Origin: Caldilineae bacterium
Lineage (GTDB): Bacteria > Chloroflexota > Anaerolineae > Epilineales > Epilineaceae
DNA: 64,000 bases
NCBI GenBank assembly: GCA_020634625.1
Contig: JACKBJ010000001.1
Location: forward strand, 186,001-250,000
Direction: 5' to 3'
The position numbers and the translations under genes are program-made. Position 1 is the first letter of the stretch, and every line of letters begins with the position of its first letter. Below the pieces are notes generated by a model. The model ran no database searches and was not told the DNA's origin. It saw only the letters and a list, made by a program, of their open reading frames with translations. Shown piece by piece: positions 21,023-29,463 of this stretch.

Positions 21023-21176
21023 CCTTCGCCCCCTCTTGGTGCCCAAGCCGAACACCGAGCCCGGACTCCCTTTCGAGGCGCATTCCCCGTGACTTCCGAC
21101 ACCGGTCTCCCCCGCCGCCCTGAACCGAAACGAGCGGCGCATCCGGAAACATGGCGCCGGAAGCCCCAACCCTCGC

Positions 21177-22520
21177 TCAGCCCCCGGCCGCGGCAAGCGC
21201 CTCCGCCGCCGGCGCGAAGCGCGGGTTGAACTCCAGCGCGCGTCGGTAGCTGGCACGCGCATCCTCGTGCTCTCCGAGGCCCTCGAGCGCCCTGCCCTTC
21301 CAATAGTGAGACTCCTCGAGGTTCTCGCCCTTCATCGGCGCCAACGTCTCGTCGGCCAGCGCCACCACGCGCGCATAGTCGCCGATCTCGAAGAGGGACC
21401 GGTAGTAGCCGAACTGATACCAGAAGGCCCGGAAGGGCAAGCCGATGCCGCGGGCGCGATCGAAGGCAGCCACCGCGCCGGCGTGGTCGCCGGTCTGGGC
21501 GAGCGCCTCGCCCAGGGCGAACCAGGCCCACGCGCTCCCGGGCTCGCGATCCACCCAGGCCTGCTGCGCTGCCAGCGCCCTGCGCCACATCACGTCGGAG
21601 TCCTCGGCCTCTCCGAGCAGCGTCCGGACCGCGGCGTCCTGCTCCGGTCGCCAAGCGATCACGTATGCGCCCAGAAAGGGCCGCCACATCGTCTCGAACG
21701 CGTCGTAGTCGAAGCGCTGGTTGGCACCGTAGTACGAGTCCTGGGCGATCAGCTCGCGCGCCGGGTCGTCGTAGCCGCTCAGCACGCGATAATGCCCCAT
21801 CTCGCCGCGCCCCTCGACGCCGATCCACTGCTCGGCCAGCACGGGAACGCCGGCGCGCAGCAAGCCCCGGACCAGGTCCAGGTCGCCGCCGACGCCCGCA
21901 CGAGCGCGCAACCCCATCCGGCGCGCATACTCCGCCAGCTCCTCGGGGCTCACGTTGGTGTCCTCGCGGTCCGGCTTCAGCTCGGAGGCCGCCGCGAGCT
22001 GGTCCACCTGGAGGCCGTAGGCGCTCAGCGCCATGGCGATCGACGAGGGGCCGCAGTTGTTCCACTTCTGCCAGGTGTGGGCGAGGCCGGGGATCTCGAC
22101 GCGGTCCGGCAGATCGAGGGCAGTCGGCGCGGCCACCGGCGTCGCGGAGGCCGGGAGCTCCCGGGCCAGAGCGAAGGCCGCTACGGTCGCCCGGCCATCC
22201 GCGGTCGCAACGGCCTCGAGGGTCGCGCGCGTCTCGGCCAGCGCCCTCGCCTCGGCCGGGGCGAGGGCCGTCGGATCGGTACTCGGTTGGGGAGCGGCCG
22301 GCGCCGTGGCGGTCGCCTCGGGCTCGGCGATCGGAACCTCGGGCCTGGCGGCGATCGCCGCCGCCGGGCTCGGGGCGACGCGCCGTGCGTCTCCCGCTGT
22401 GCCGCGCTCGCCGCGACAGCCGGCGGCCAGCAGCATCAGCAGCAGGGTCGAGAGCGCTTGACCCGCGGCCCCCTTGGACCGGATAATGTGAGGCTTGAAG
22501 GCAATCGGTGCCTGCGGCAT
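21177..22520 (-). CDS. Lipoprotein with C39-like cysteine peptidase domain and TPR repeats
   Basis: The 447-residue protein has a lipobox (LLAAGC, Cys35) and an Ala/Pro/Thr-rich spacer to about 140. The C39-like papain-fold domain follows: Cys156 in WNNCGPSS, His243 in GHYRVLSGYDD and Asp261 in AQDSYYG form a complete catalytic triad. The C-terminal part (about 300-447) is tetratricopeptide repeats (AWFALGEALAQTGDHAGAVAAFDRA; HYWKGRALEGLGEHEDARASYRRALEFNPR). C39-like domains of this kind occur in many cell-surface proteins; substrate unknown. The ATG at 22520 follows GAGGTG with short spacing. It is transcribed divergently from the next small gene. Confidence 0.8.
   Translation of the reverse strand: MPQAPIAFKPHIIRSKGAAGQALSTLLLMLLAAGCRGERGTAGDARRVAPSPAAAIAARPEVPIAEPEATATAPAAPQPSTDPTALAPAEARALAETRATLEAVATADGRATVAAFALARELPASATPVAAPTALDLPDRVEIPGLAHTWQKWNNCGPSSIAMALSAYGLQVDQLAAASELKPDREDTNVSPEELAEYARRMGLRARAGVGGDLDLVRGLLRAGVPVLAEQWIGVEGRGEMGHYRVLSGYDDPARELIAQDSYYGANQRFDYDAFETMWRPFLGAYVIAWRPEQDAAVRTLLGEAEDSDVMWRRALAAQQAWVDREPGSAWAWFALGEALAQTGDHAGAVAAFDRARGIGLPFRAFWYQFGYYRSLFEIGDYARVVALADETLAPMKGENLEESHYWKGRALEGLGEHEDARASYRRALEFNPRFAPAAEALAAAGG
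22458..22487 (+). promoter_or_regulatory. Promoter for the 131-residue membrane protein gene
   Basis: TTGACC (22458-22463), 18-base spacer, GATAAT (22482-22487): five of six consensus in both boxes. It lies inside the N-terminal codons of the divergent lipoprotein gene, about 75 bases before the ATG at 22561. Confidence 0.5.
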
Positions 22521-22560
22521 GTTCACCTCGAGTGCCGGGTGCGAGCGAGAGGCCAGACCG

Positions 22561-22956
22561 ATGACCCGTGACGACAAGCGAGACCTCGTGATGATCGGCG
22601 CCAGCCTGCTCGGCGTCGCGGTCGGGGGAATCTTGGACGATCTGCGTGGCGACGCCAAGCCAGCCTCGGACCCGAGCGCGGATCCTGCCGGCTCGCGCGC
22701 TGGCGTCCCTCTCGCGACGGATGCCGCGGGCGTCACGGCGCCCGAACCGGCGACGGTCGCCCGCTCCCTGCCACTGGTCAACGCGCCGGCGCTCCTGACG
22801 GCCGCTACGCTGTCGCGTCGGATCGGCGAGCAGGCCGGCCTGGCCCCGGACCGGCTCTGGCTGAACGCCCTGGTGGCATTCGGCGTCGGCGCCTGCCTGA
22901 CCTACTTCGCCGACAGCGTCGCCCGCTTCCTGCCCGGCCTGCGCACGCGCGGGTAG
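22561..22956 (+). CDS. Hypothetical membrane protein, 131 residues
   Basis: The N-terminus (RDLVMIGASLLGVAVGGILDDL) contains one hydrophobic helix, a Pro/Ala/Asp spacer spans about 35-75, and a second helix lies near 100-118 (LNALVAFGVGACLTYFADSVA). No family is recognised. The ATG at 22561 is preferred to an upstream in-frame start, which lies next to the predicted transcription start. Its stop is 102 bases before the enoyl-CoA hydratase gene, so it could be the first gene of that operon, though no functional link is visible. Confidence 0.55.
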   Translation: MTRDDKRDLVMIGASLLGVAVGGILDDLRGDAKPASDPSADPAGSRAGVPLATDAAGVTAPEPATVARSLPLVNAPALLTAATLSRRIGEQAGLAPDRLWLNALVAFGVGACLTYFADSVARFLPGLRTRG

Positions 22957-23058
22957 CCGCGCTCCCTGACCGGACGGGCACGCGCCCTTCGGTGGCCCCG
23001 TCCCATACGCCCCGTCCTCCGGATCGACCCGCTCGATTCACGCACCTCGGAGATCGTC

Positions 23059-23835
23059 ATGGCCGATTACCAGCATATCCTCGTCGACCAGGACCCGCCG
23101 ATCGCCACGATCCGCTTCAACCGCCCCAAGGTGCTGAATGCCTTGAGCCCGGAGCTGATCGGCGAGATGATCGACGCGATGCAGCGCCTGGACCGCGACG
23201 CGACGGTCGGCGCCATCGTCCTCACCGGCGACGAGCGCGCCTTCGCCGCCGGCGCCGACATCGGCGCCATGGCCGAGAGCACCGTGGTCGAGCAGATCGG
23301 TCGCGATCAGTTCGCGACCTGGGACAAGCTGCGCAAGATTCGCAAGCCCATCATCGCGGCGGTCAGCGGTTGGGCGCTCGGCGGCGGCAACGAGACGGCC
23401 ATGATGTGCGACATGATCGTCGCCTCGGAAACCGCACGCTTCGGTCAACCCGAGATCAACATCGGGATCATGCCCGGCGCCGGCGGCACCCAACGCCTGG
23501 CCCAGGCGCTGGGCAAGGCCCGAGCCATGGAGCTCGTGTTGACCGGGCGGCCGATCACGGCCGACGAAGCGCTGGCGGCGGGCCTGATCAACCGCGTGGC
23601 GCCGGTCGAGAGCTACCTCGAGGAGGCGCAGGCGCTGGCGCGCGAGATCGCGTCCAAGCCGCCGATCGCCGTGCAGTTGGCCAAGCAGGCGGTCAACGCC
23701 GTCTTCGACGACTACCTCGATCGCGGCCTCATGACCGAGCGACGGAACTTCTACATGCTCTTCGCCACCAAGGACCAGCGCGAAGGCATGCGCGCCTTCC
23801 TCGACAAGCGCAAGCCCGAATGGCAGGGCCGCTAG
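23059..23835 (+). CDS. Enoyl-CoA hydratase (PaaF-like)
   Basis: This 258-residue crotonase hydrates trans-2-enoyl-CoA to 3-hydroxyacyl-CoA. The oxyanion hole is in AFAAGADIGAM (61-71) and GGGNETAMMCDM (108-119). The two catalytic glutamates are Glu112 and Glu132 (FGQPEINIGIMPGAGGTQRL); both are present, so hydratase activity is expected. The sequence fits the PaaF / short-chain hydratase group. The ATG follows GGAG at about eight bases. It heads a run of beta-oxidation-type genes on the same strand (PaaG-, PaaH-, thiolase- and aldehyde dehydrogenase-like), but the aromatic-ring epoxidase and PaaK/PaaZ genes are not in the window, so the true substrate is open. Confidence 0.88.
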   Translation: MADYQHILVDQDPPIATIRFNRPKVLNALSPELIGEMIDAMQRLDRDATVGAIVLTGDERAFAAGADIGAMAESTVVEQIGRDQFATWDKLRKIRKPIIAAVSGWALGGGNETAMMCDMIVASETARFGQPEINIGIMPGAGGTQRLAQALGKARAMELVLTGRPITADEALAAGLINRVAPVESYLEEAQALAREIASKPPIAVQLAKQAVNAVFDDYLDRGLMTERRNFYMLFATKDQREGMRAFLDKRKPEWQGR

Positions 23836-23940
23836 GGCGCGGATCGCCGCAGGTGGACCGGACTGCTAGGATTGCAGCGTGCCCCGGCACGCGCATCCCG
23901 CGCCTCGACGCCGCCCGCCCAAGGGAGACATAGGACCGGC

Positions 23941-24729
23941 ATGAGCGAGACCCTCCTCTACCAGCTTCAGGATGGCGTAGCCCACCTGACCTTGAACCGC
24001 CCGGACAAGCTCAACGCCTTCACCGATCCGATGCTCGCCGCCCTCGAGGCGGCGCTGAAGACGGCCGAGCGGGATCCGGAGGTGCGCTGCCTGGTCATCA
24101 CCGGCGCCGGGCGCGGCTTCTCGGCCGGTCAGGATCTGGCCGCCGTCCAGGCGCGCGACGGCCAGGGCGGCATGAGCTTTCGCGAGCACCTCGAGCACAC
24201 CTACAATCGGGTGATCAGCCGCATCCGCACGATCGAGAAGCCGGTCATCGCCGCGGTCAACGGCGTCGCGGCCGGCGCCGGCGCCAGCCTGGCCCTGGCC
24301 TGCGACCTGCGCCTCTGTGCCGAGGAGGCCAGCTTCATCCAGTCCTTCGTCGGCGTCGGCCTCGTGCCCGACAGCGGCTCGACCTACTTCCTGCCGCGCA
24401 TGGTCGGCTATCCGCGCGCCTTCGAGCTGGCGATCACCGCCGAGCGGCTCGGCGCCGCCGACGCGCTGGCGCTCGGCATGGTCAACCGCGTGCTGCCCCG
24501 CGCCGAGCTGGACGCGGCCGTCGCCGAGCTCGCCGGACGGCTGGCCCAGGCACCGACCAAGGCCATCGGCTTGACCAAGCGGGCCATGAACCGCGCGATG
24601 CAGGGCAGCCTGGACGAGGCGCTGGCCTACGAGGCCCAGCTGCAGGAGATCGCCGGCCGTAGCGCCGATCACGCCGAGGGCGTGGCCGCCTTCCTCGAGA
24701 AGCGGCCGCCGTCCTTCAGCGGCCGCTAG
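23941..24729 (+). CDS. Enoyl-CoA hydratase/isomerase (PaaG-like)
   Basis: The 262-residue crotonase-fold protein has the oxyanion motif GFSAGQDLAAV and AAGAGASLALACDL. At the usual second-glutamate position it has GLVPDSGSTYFLPRMVG with Asp144. The LVPD-G-T/S--LPR--G form with a lone Asp is characteristic of PaaG, the ring-opening 1,2-epoxyphenylacetyl-CoA isomerase, rather than ordinary hydratases. A delta3-delta2 enoyl-CoA isomerase is also possible. It lies 105 bases after the PaaF-like gene and nine bases before the dehydrogenase gene. The ATG at 23941 follows AAGGGAG. Confidence 0.85.
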   Translation: MSETLLYQLQDGVAHLTLNRPDKLNAFTDPMLAALEAALKTAERDPEVRCLVITGAGRGFSAGQDLAAVQARDGQGGMSFREHLEHTYNRVISRIRTIEKPVIAAVNGVAAGAGASLALACDLRLCAEEASFIQSFVGVGLVPDSGSTYFLPRMVGYPRAFELAITAERLGAADALALGMVNRVLPRAELDAAVAELAGRLAQAPTKAIGLTKRAMNRAMQGSLDEALAYEAQLQEIAGRSADHAEGVAAFLEKRPPSFSGR

Positions 24730-24738
24730 GCGTCGCGC

Positions 24739-25659
24739 ATGGCAGACGCGAGCCCCTCGCCGGCGGGCGAGACCCGGTCGAACGAAGCTCCCGCCGCGGC
24801 GGAGACCTGCATCGGCGTCGCCGGCGCGGGCACGATGGGCGCCGGGATCGCTCAGGTCCTGATCTGGGCCGGGCACCCGGTTCGGCTCTACGACATCGAG
24901 CAGGCCTACGTCGCACGCGGCCGCGACCAGATCGCGAGCTTCCTGCGCCGGGGCGCCGAGAAGGGCCGACACAGCAGCGAGGCGGTCGACTCGGCCCTTG
25001 CCAGGCTGACGATCACGACCGATCTGGCCGACATGGCCGGGGTCGACCTGGTGATCGAAGCCGCCCCGGAGCGCATCGACATCAAGCACGAGCTCTTTCG
25101 CAACCTCGAGCGGGTCTGCGGAGCCGAGACGATCCTGGCCACCAACACCTCGACCCTGTCGGTGGCCTTGATCGCCAGCGTGCTCGAGCGGCCGGAACGG
25201 GCCTGCGGCCTGCACTTCTTCAACCCGGCGCCGCTGATGCCCCTGGTCGAGATCGTGCGCGGTCCGGCGACGGCCGCCCGGGTGATCGAGACCGTGACGC
25301 GGCTGGCCCAGGCTTGGGGCAAGCAGCCGGTGTTGGCCGAGGATGCGCCCGGCTTCATCGTCAACCGCGTCGCTCGACCCTTCTACGGCGAGGGCCTGCG
25401 CCTGGCCGGCGAACGGGTGGCCGACTACGCGACGATCGACCGGCTGGCCCGCGACGCCGGCTTTCCGATGGGCCCCTTCGAGCTGATGGACCTGATCGGC
25501 ATCGACGTCAACTTCGCGGCCGCGAGCGCGGTGTTCGAGGGCTTCTTCGGCGACCCTCGCTTCCGCCCCCACCCCATCCAGCGCGCCATGGTCGAGAGCG
25601 GGCGGCTCGGCCGAAAGACGGGGCGCGGCTACTACGACTATGCGGCAGGCGACGCGTGA
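24739..25659 (+). CDS. 3-hydroxyacyl-CoA dehydrogenase (PaaH-like)
   Basis: This 306-residue NAD-dependent enzyme oxidises 3-hydroxyacyl-CoA to 3-ketoacyl-CoA. The Rossmann motif GAGTMG lies at 29-34, the central domain has LVIEAAPERIDIKHELFRNL, ILATNTSTLSV and GLHFFNPAPLMPLVEIV (catalytic His and Glu), and the helical C-terminal domain has DAPGFIVNRVARPFYGEGLR and MGPFELMDLIGIDVN. All catalytic elements are intact. A 20-residue Ala/Glu-rich N-terminal extension precedes the Rossmann fold. Its TGA overlaps a GTG start of the next gene (GTGA). Confidence 0.9.
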   Translation: MADASPSPAGETRSNEAPAAAETCIGVAGAGTMGAGIAQVLIWAGHPVRLYDIEQAYVARGRDQIASFLRRGAEKGRHSSEAVDSALARLTITTDLADMAGVDLVIEAAPERIDIKHELFRNLERVCGAETILATNTSTLSVALIASVLERPERACGLHFFNPAPLMPLVEIVRGPATAARVIETVTRLAQAWGKQPVLAEDAPGFIVNRVARPFYGEGLRLAGERVADYATIDRLARDAGFPMGPFELMDLIGIDVNFAAASAVFEGFFGDPRFRPHPIQRAMVESGRLGRKTGRGYYDYAAGDA

Positions 25660-26405
25660 GCCCGGCGACCGCGACCCGCGCACCCGAGGCTTCGGCAGCC
25701 TTCGACGCGACCGCCGACGGCGTGCGCCGGAGCCTGGTCGAGCTCTACCTGGATCATGGCTGTCCCTGGTCGTACATGGCCTTCACCGCCCTGAGCCGGC
25801 TCGCGCCGGAGATCGGCATTCGCCCGACCTGGCGGCTCCTGCCCATCGCGGGCGACCGGAGTGTCGCGGCCGCCGATGCCGGGATGCATGCCGCTCGGCT
25901 GGCCGCGGAATGGCCCGAGATCGCGGCCAGCGCGGCCGCCGACTTCGGGCTCCGTCTCCGCCAGCCGATCGGTCCCGCCGATGGTCGGCCGGCAGCGGCG
26001 GCGATCCACCTGCTGCGCGGGATCGCGCCGGATCGCGAGCCGGAGGCGCACGCGGCGCTGTTCGCGGCCCGATTCGAGGCGGGGCAAGACATCAGCGATC
26101 CAGCGTGCCTGAGCGCGCTCCTTGGCGCCTTCGCCGAGGGCTTCGGCGAAGCCTTCGCCGCGCTCGCCCCGGCCGACCTGCGGGCGGCCCCGGCCGAGGA
26201 CACCGAACAGGCGCTGCAGGCGGGGGTGCGGGTCGTCCCGACCCTGGTGCTGAACCGCCGGCACGTCCTGCTGGGCGCCGAGCCGCGTGACGTGCTTCGA
26301 CTGGCCCTGGCGAACCTGACCTCGAACGACGCGCGCGGCGACGTCGGTCCCGGGCGTCGCGCGGCAACGCCTCCGAACCCGATCCCGAGGCTTGCGAGCC
26401 CATGA
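25656..26405 (+). CDS. DsbA-fold thioredoxin-like protein (FrnE / HCCA isomerase type)
   Basis: The 249-residue protein starts at a GTG overlapping the previous stop (GTGA) and has no signal peptide. The thioredoxin-like N-terminus LVELYLDHGCPWSYMAF holds Cys36-Pro-Trp-Ser39, so the second redox Cys is Ser. A helical insert follows, with the cis-Pro segment VRVVPTLVLN near the end, then ARG-type tail. Such CPWS/CPWC proteins belong to the DsbA-like family containing FrnE and 2-hydroxychromene-2-carboxylate isomerase. With one Cys it cannot form the usual disulfide; a glutathione/thiol-dependent isomerase or a thiol-handling role in the acyl-CoA pathway is plausible but not shown. Confidence 0.75.
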   Translation: MSPATATRAPEASAAFDATADGVRRSLVELYLDHGCPWSYMAFTALSRLAPEIGIRPTWRLLPIAGDRSVAAADAGMHAARLAAEWPEIAASAAADFGLRLRQPIGPADGRPAAAAIHLLRGIAPDREPEAHAALFAARFEAGQDISDPACLSALLGAFAEGFGEAFAALAPADLRAAPAEDTEQALQAGVRVVPTLVLNRRHVLLGAEPRDVLRLALANLTSNDARGDVGPGRRAATPPNPIPRLASP

Positions 26406-27145
26406 ACGTCATTCTCCTCGGTGAAGCCGATGCCCAGCTGCCGCTCCGGATCGCGGCGAAGCTCGAGGCACATCGGCATCGGGCGATCGTCGCCAGCCCG
26501 GATGCCCACCTCGAGCGCGAGACGCGCGAAGCCGACGCGGTGGTCGACTGCTGGGTCACCGATGCGGCCGCCAAGCTGGCCGCGCTGGGCCGCTACGAGC
26601 GCTGGCTTCGGCGCGATGCGGCCTACCTGACCTGCTGTCATGCCGCATCGGCCACCCGGATGGCCGCCGGCGCCGGCAAGGCGCCCGGCCGCGTGGTGGG
26701 CTTCGCGCTGCCGGCGCCGATCGACGACCGCAAGCTGGTCGAGTGCGCGCTTCCGCTCCAGGCCACAGGCGCGGCCAAGCCGGCCGCCGAGGCCCTGTGG
26801 CGGGCGATCGGGCTCGAGGCGGTCTGGGTCGACGACAGCGTCGGGCTGATCATGCCCCGAATCCTGGCCGGCCTGGCCAACGAAGCCTTCTTCGCCCTGG
26901 GCGAGGGCCTGGCCAGCGCCAGGGACATCGATCGGGCGATGCAGCTGGGAACCCGTTATCCCCGCGGCCCGCTCGCCTGGGCCGAGGTGATGGGTCTGGA
27001 CCAGGTCCTGGCCTGCCTGGATGCGCTGGCCACCGAACACGGCGAAGACCGCTATCGCGCCGCCCCCCTGCTCCGGCGACGGGTCGCCGCCGGGCGGACC
27101 GGACGCCTGGATGCCCTGCATCCGGACGAGGTCGAGACCGCATGA
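26402..27145 (+). CDS. 3-hydroxyacyl-CoA dehydrogenase-like protein with degenerate NAD site
   Basis: The C-terminal half (about 145-240) matches the 3HCDH C-terminal helical domain: IMPRILAGLANEAFFALGEGLAS, DIDRAMQLGTRYPRGPLAWAE and VMGLDQVLACLDALATEHGEDRYR. The N-terminal half should be a Rossmann domain but begins MNVILLGEADAQ, with no GxGxxG. The 247-residue chain is about 40 residues shorter than normal. It overlaps its upstream and downstream genes (ATGA both sides). It may be a non-catalytic partner of the intact PaaH-like enzyme encoded 740 bases upstream, or handle an unusual cofactor or substrate. Confidence 0.75.
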   Translation: MNVILLGEADAQLPLRIAAKLEAHRHRAIVASPDAHLERETREADAVVDCWVTDAAAKLAALGRYERWLRRDAAYLTCCHAASATRMAAGAGKAPGRVVGFALPAPIDDRKLVECALPLQATGAAKPAAEALWRAIGLEAVWVDDSVGLIMPRILAGLANEAFFALGEGLASARDIDRAMQLGTRYPRGPLAWAEVMGLDQVLACLDALATEHGEDRYRAAPLLRRRVAAGRTGRLDALHPDEVETA

Positions 27146-27417
27146 GCTGGCTGCCGATGCTCCTGGACCTGTTGCTGCTGGCGGCCCTGGTCGTGGCCTC
27201 GGCGCGCTTCTGGCGCTGGACCATCGGCAGCCGCCGGACCCTGGGGGCGCTGCCGGATCAGATGGCCGATCTGGAGCGCAGCCAGGCCTTTCTGGCCGCG
27301 ACCAGCGCCGAGCACTTCGCCGAGCTCGATCGGCGGATTGCGGCGCTCGAGCAGCCGCCGACCCTGGACGAAGCGGATGCCATTGCCGGGCCGAAGCCCG
27401 AGCAGGACGGCGCATGA
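27142..27417 (+). CDS. Small single-pass membrane protein in beta-oxidation operon
   Basis: The 91-residue product has one N-terminal transmembrane helix (about 4-23, LPMLLDLLLLAALVVASARF) followed by an Arg patch and a charged, probably coiled-coil stretch (QMADLERSQAFLAATSAEHFAELDRRIAALE). It is coupled by ATGA to the genes on both sides. No family is recognised. The precise overlaps argue that it is real and expressed with the operon. Confidence 0.65.
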   Translation: MSWLPMLLDLLLLAALVVASARFWRWTIGSRRTLGALPDQMADLERSQAFLAATSAEHFAELDRRIAALEQPPTLDEADAIAGPKPEQDGA

Positions 27418-27677
27418 ACGACGCGAGGCCGCTCGCTGCCTGGGCGCTGGCCCTGGCCTTCGCCATTCCGCTCGGCCTGCTCCTGGCCTGGCTGGCGGCG
27501 GCCATTCGGCGCAGCGGCGGCGATCGAGGCTGGCCCCTGCCGGCCCGCCAGGCGCCGCCATTCGGAGCGCAACGCACCCCCCCAACCCCCGACGCGAAAG
27601 CTCGACGTGACGCGATCCGGTCCGATTCGGCCGGGCTCGCGCCGCCGCGCGAGCCGGCGCGACGCGGGGACCGCTAG
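27414..27677 (+). CDS. Second small single-pass membrane protein
   Basis: The 87-residue product has a hydrophobic helix at about 8-30 (AAWALALAFAIPLGLLLAWL) and a long Pro/Arg-rich polar tail with low complexity. It is coupled to the preceding 91-residue gene (ATGA) and ends 15 bases before the Rossmann-protein gene. Unknown family. Together with its neighbour it could form a membrane anchor or complex subunit pair. Confidence 0.6.
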   Translation: MNDARPLAAWALALAFAIPLGLLLAWLAAAIRRSGGDRGWPLPARQAPPFGAQRTPPTPDAKARRDAIRSDSAGLAPPREPARRGDR

Positions 27678-27692
27678 ACGGCGAGGAAGCAC

Positions 27693-29396
27693 ATGGACAT
27701 CAACGGCAAGACCGCACTCGTGCTGGGGGGCGCCGGCCTGGTTGGCCGGGCCGTCTGCCACGAGCTGATCCGAGAGGGCGTCGGGACGCTGCTGATCGGA
27801 GGGTTGACCGAAGCCGAAGCCCGCGAGGCCGCCGACGATCTCGGGCGCCTGCACCCGGACAGCCCATCGATCCTGCGGCCGATATGGGGCAACGTCTTCG
27901 TTCGCGACAGCCTGGCCGACATTCCGCCGGGCGCGCTGCGCGGCGACCCGGTGCTGCGCAACCAGCTGCTGACCGACGCGCTGGACGATCTCACCGACGA
28001 GGTCTATCTGGCGTCGCACCTGGTCCAGCTGATCCTGGGTCAGAGCCCCCAAGCGCCGGGTCTGCGGCCGCAGATCGTCATCGACGCGATCAACACGGCC
28101 ACGGCCCTGGCCTACGGCGGGCTCTACCAGACCATCCAGCGGACGCTCGCCAAGCGCAAGGCCGGCGACAGCGGCGCGTTGTTGGAGGAGGTCGACGAGA
28201 TGCTCGCCTCCTTCGCCATTCCCTGGCTGGTCCGACACGTGCAGCTGACCAGCCAGGCGATGATCCAGGCCGGCACCCGCGCCTACGTCAAGATCGGCAC
28301 CACCGGCACCGGCGGCATGGGCCTGAACATTCCCTACACGCATGGCGAGGAGAAGCCCTCGCGGGTGCTGCTCTCGAAGTCGGCCCTGGCGGGTGCGCAC
28401 TCGATGCTGCTGCTGCTCTTCGCCCGAACGCCCGGCGCGCCGGCCGTCAAGGAGATCAAGCCGGCGGCGGCCATCACCTGGAAGCGCATCCAGCACGGGC
28501 CGATCGTGCACCGCGGCCAGGCGATGGGGCGCTACGACTGCCGACCCGAGGACGCCGTGTCGCTCGCACCGGGCAGCGCCTTCGCGCTCGAGGGCGCCGG
28601 CCAGCATTCGGGCGAGCCGCTCGAGAGCACCTTCATCGACACCGGCGAGAACGGGCTGTTCAGCTTGGGCGAGTACACCGCGATCACGGCGCTGGGTCAG
28701 ATGGAAGCCGTCACGCCCGAGGAGATCGCGGCCGCGGTGCGCCGCGAGCTGCGCGGCGAGACGACCGGGACCGACATCGTGGCCGCCCTGGACAGCACCG
28801 TGATGGGGCCGAGCTACCGGGCCGGCGTCCTGCGCAGCCATGCCATCACCGAGGCGAGGGCCATGGAGTCGCGCGGCGGCGTGCCCTCCATCGCCTTCGA
28901 GATCCTTGGCCCCCCACGCCTGTCGAAGCTGCTCTACGAGGCCGAAATCCTGCGGCTGGCCTACGGATCGCTGCGAGCGCTGGCCGACAGCGAGGCAGCC
29001 GACATCGCCCAGCGCATGGAACAGCGCCTGCTCGAGGCCGATCCGCTGCGTCAGGCCGCCATCTCCGTCGGCATCCCCATCCTGCTCTCGGACGGTAAGC
29101 GCCTGCTCTGCGCCAAGCGCGATCTGAGCCAGCACCGCTGGGAGCAGCCCGGATGGACCGTCGACGCGGCGGCGATCGAACGCTATTGTCATGCCGATTG
29201 GATCGACTTGAGGCCGGCCAACGCCGCCCGATGGCGAGCCCGCGCCGAGCACATGCTGGCCCAGCAATCGGCCGAGTCGGCCACCGGATTGACCGGCTCG
29301 CAGCTGGACCGGCGCTTCCAGGACCAGGCCTTCGACATCGGCGAGATCGCGGCCTGGATCTTCATCCACGAGGACGAGGGCCGGCGGATCCACTAG
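27693..29396 (+). CDS. Large Rossmann-fold (SDR-like) protein of unknown function
   Basis: The 567-residue protein opens with an extended-SDR nucleotide-binding motif TALVLGGAGLVGRAV (7-21, GGxGxxG) and an acidic/polar beta2 end. Later segments (RAYVKIGTTGTGGMGLNIPY; LLSKSALAGAHSMLLLLFAR) suggest an active-site region, but the classical YxxxK is not clear. The C-terminal 350 residues have no family I recognise. A GCGAGGAAG ribosome site precedes the ATG. It sits between the two small membrane proteins and the thiolase, so a reductase or epimerase acting on the same CoA intermediates is an inference only. Confidence 0.7.
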   Translation: MDINGKTALVLGGAGLVGRAVCHELIREGVGTLLIGGLTEAEAREAADDLGRLHPDSPSILRPIWGNVFVRDSLADIPPGALRGDPVLRNQLLTDALDDLTDEVYLASHLVQLILGQSPQAPGLRPQIVIDAINTATALAYGGLYQTIQRTLAKRKAGDSGALLEEVDEMLASFAIPWLVRHVQLTSQAMIQAGTRAYVKIGTTGTGGMGLNIPYTHGEEKPSRVLLSKSALAGAHSMLLLLFARTPGAPAVKEIKPAAAITWKRIQHGPIVHRGQAMGRYDCRPEDAVSLAPGSAFALEGAGQHSGEPLESTFIDTGENGLFSLGEYTAITALGQMEAVTPEEIAAAVRRELRGETTGTDIVAALDSTVMGPSYRAGVLRSHAITEARAMESRGGVPSIAFEILGPPRLSKLLYEAEILRLAYGSLRALADSEAADIAQRMEQRLLEADPLRQAAISVGIPILLSDGKRLLCAKRDLSQHRWEQPGWTVDAAAIERYCHADWIDLRPANAARWRARAEHMLAQQSAESATGLTGSQLDRRFQDQAFDIGEIAAWIFIHEDEGRRIH

Positions 29397-29463
29397 CCGC
29401 CTTGTCGCCACCGAGGCGCCGTCGGCCAGCCGGCCGCGGCAGCCCATGGAGAGACCGAGCGTC

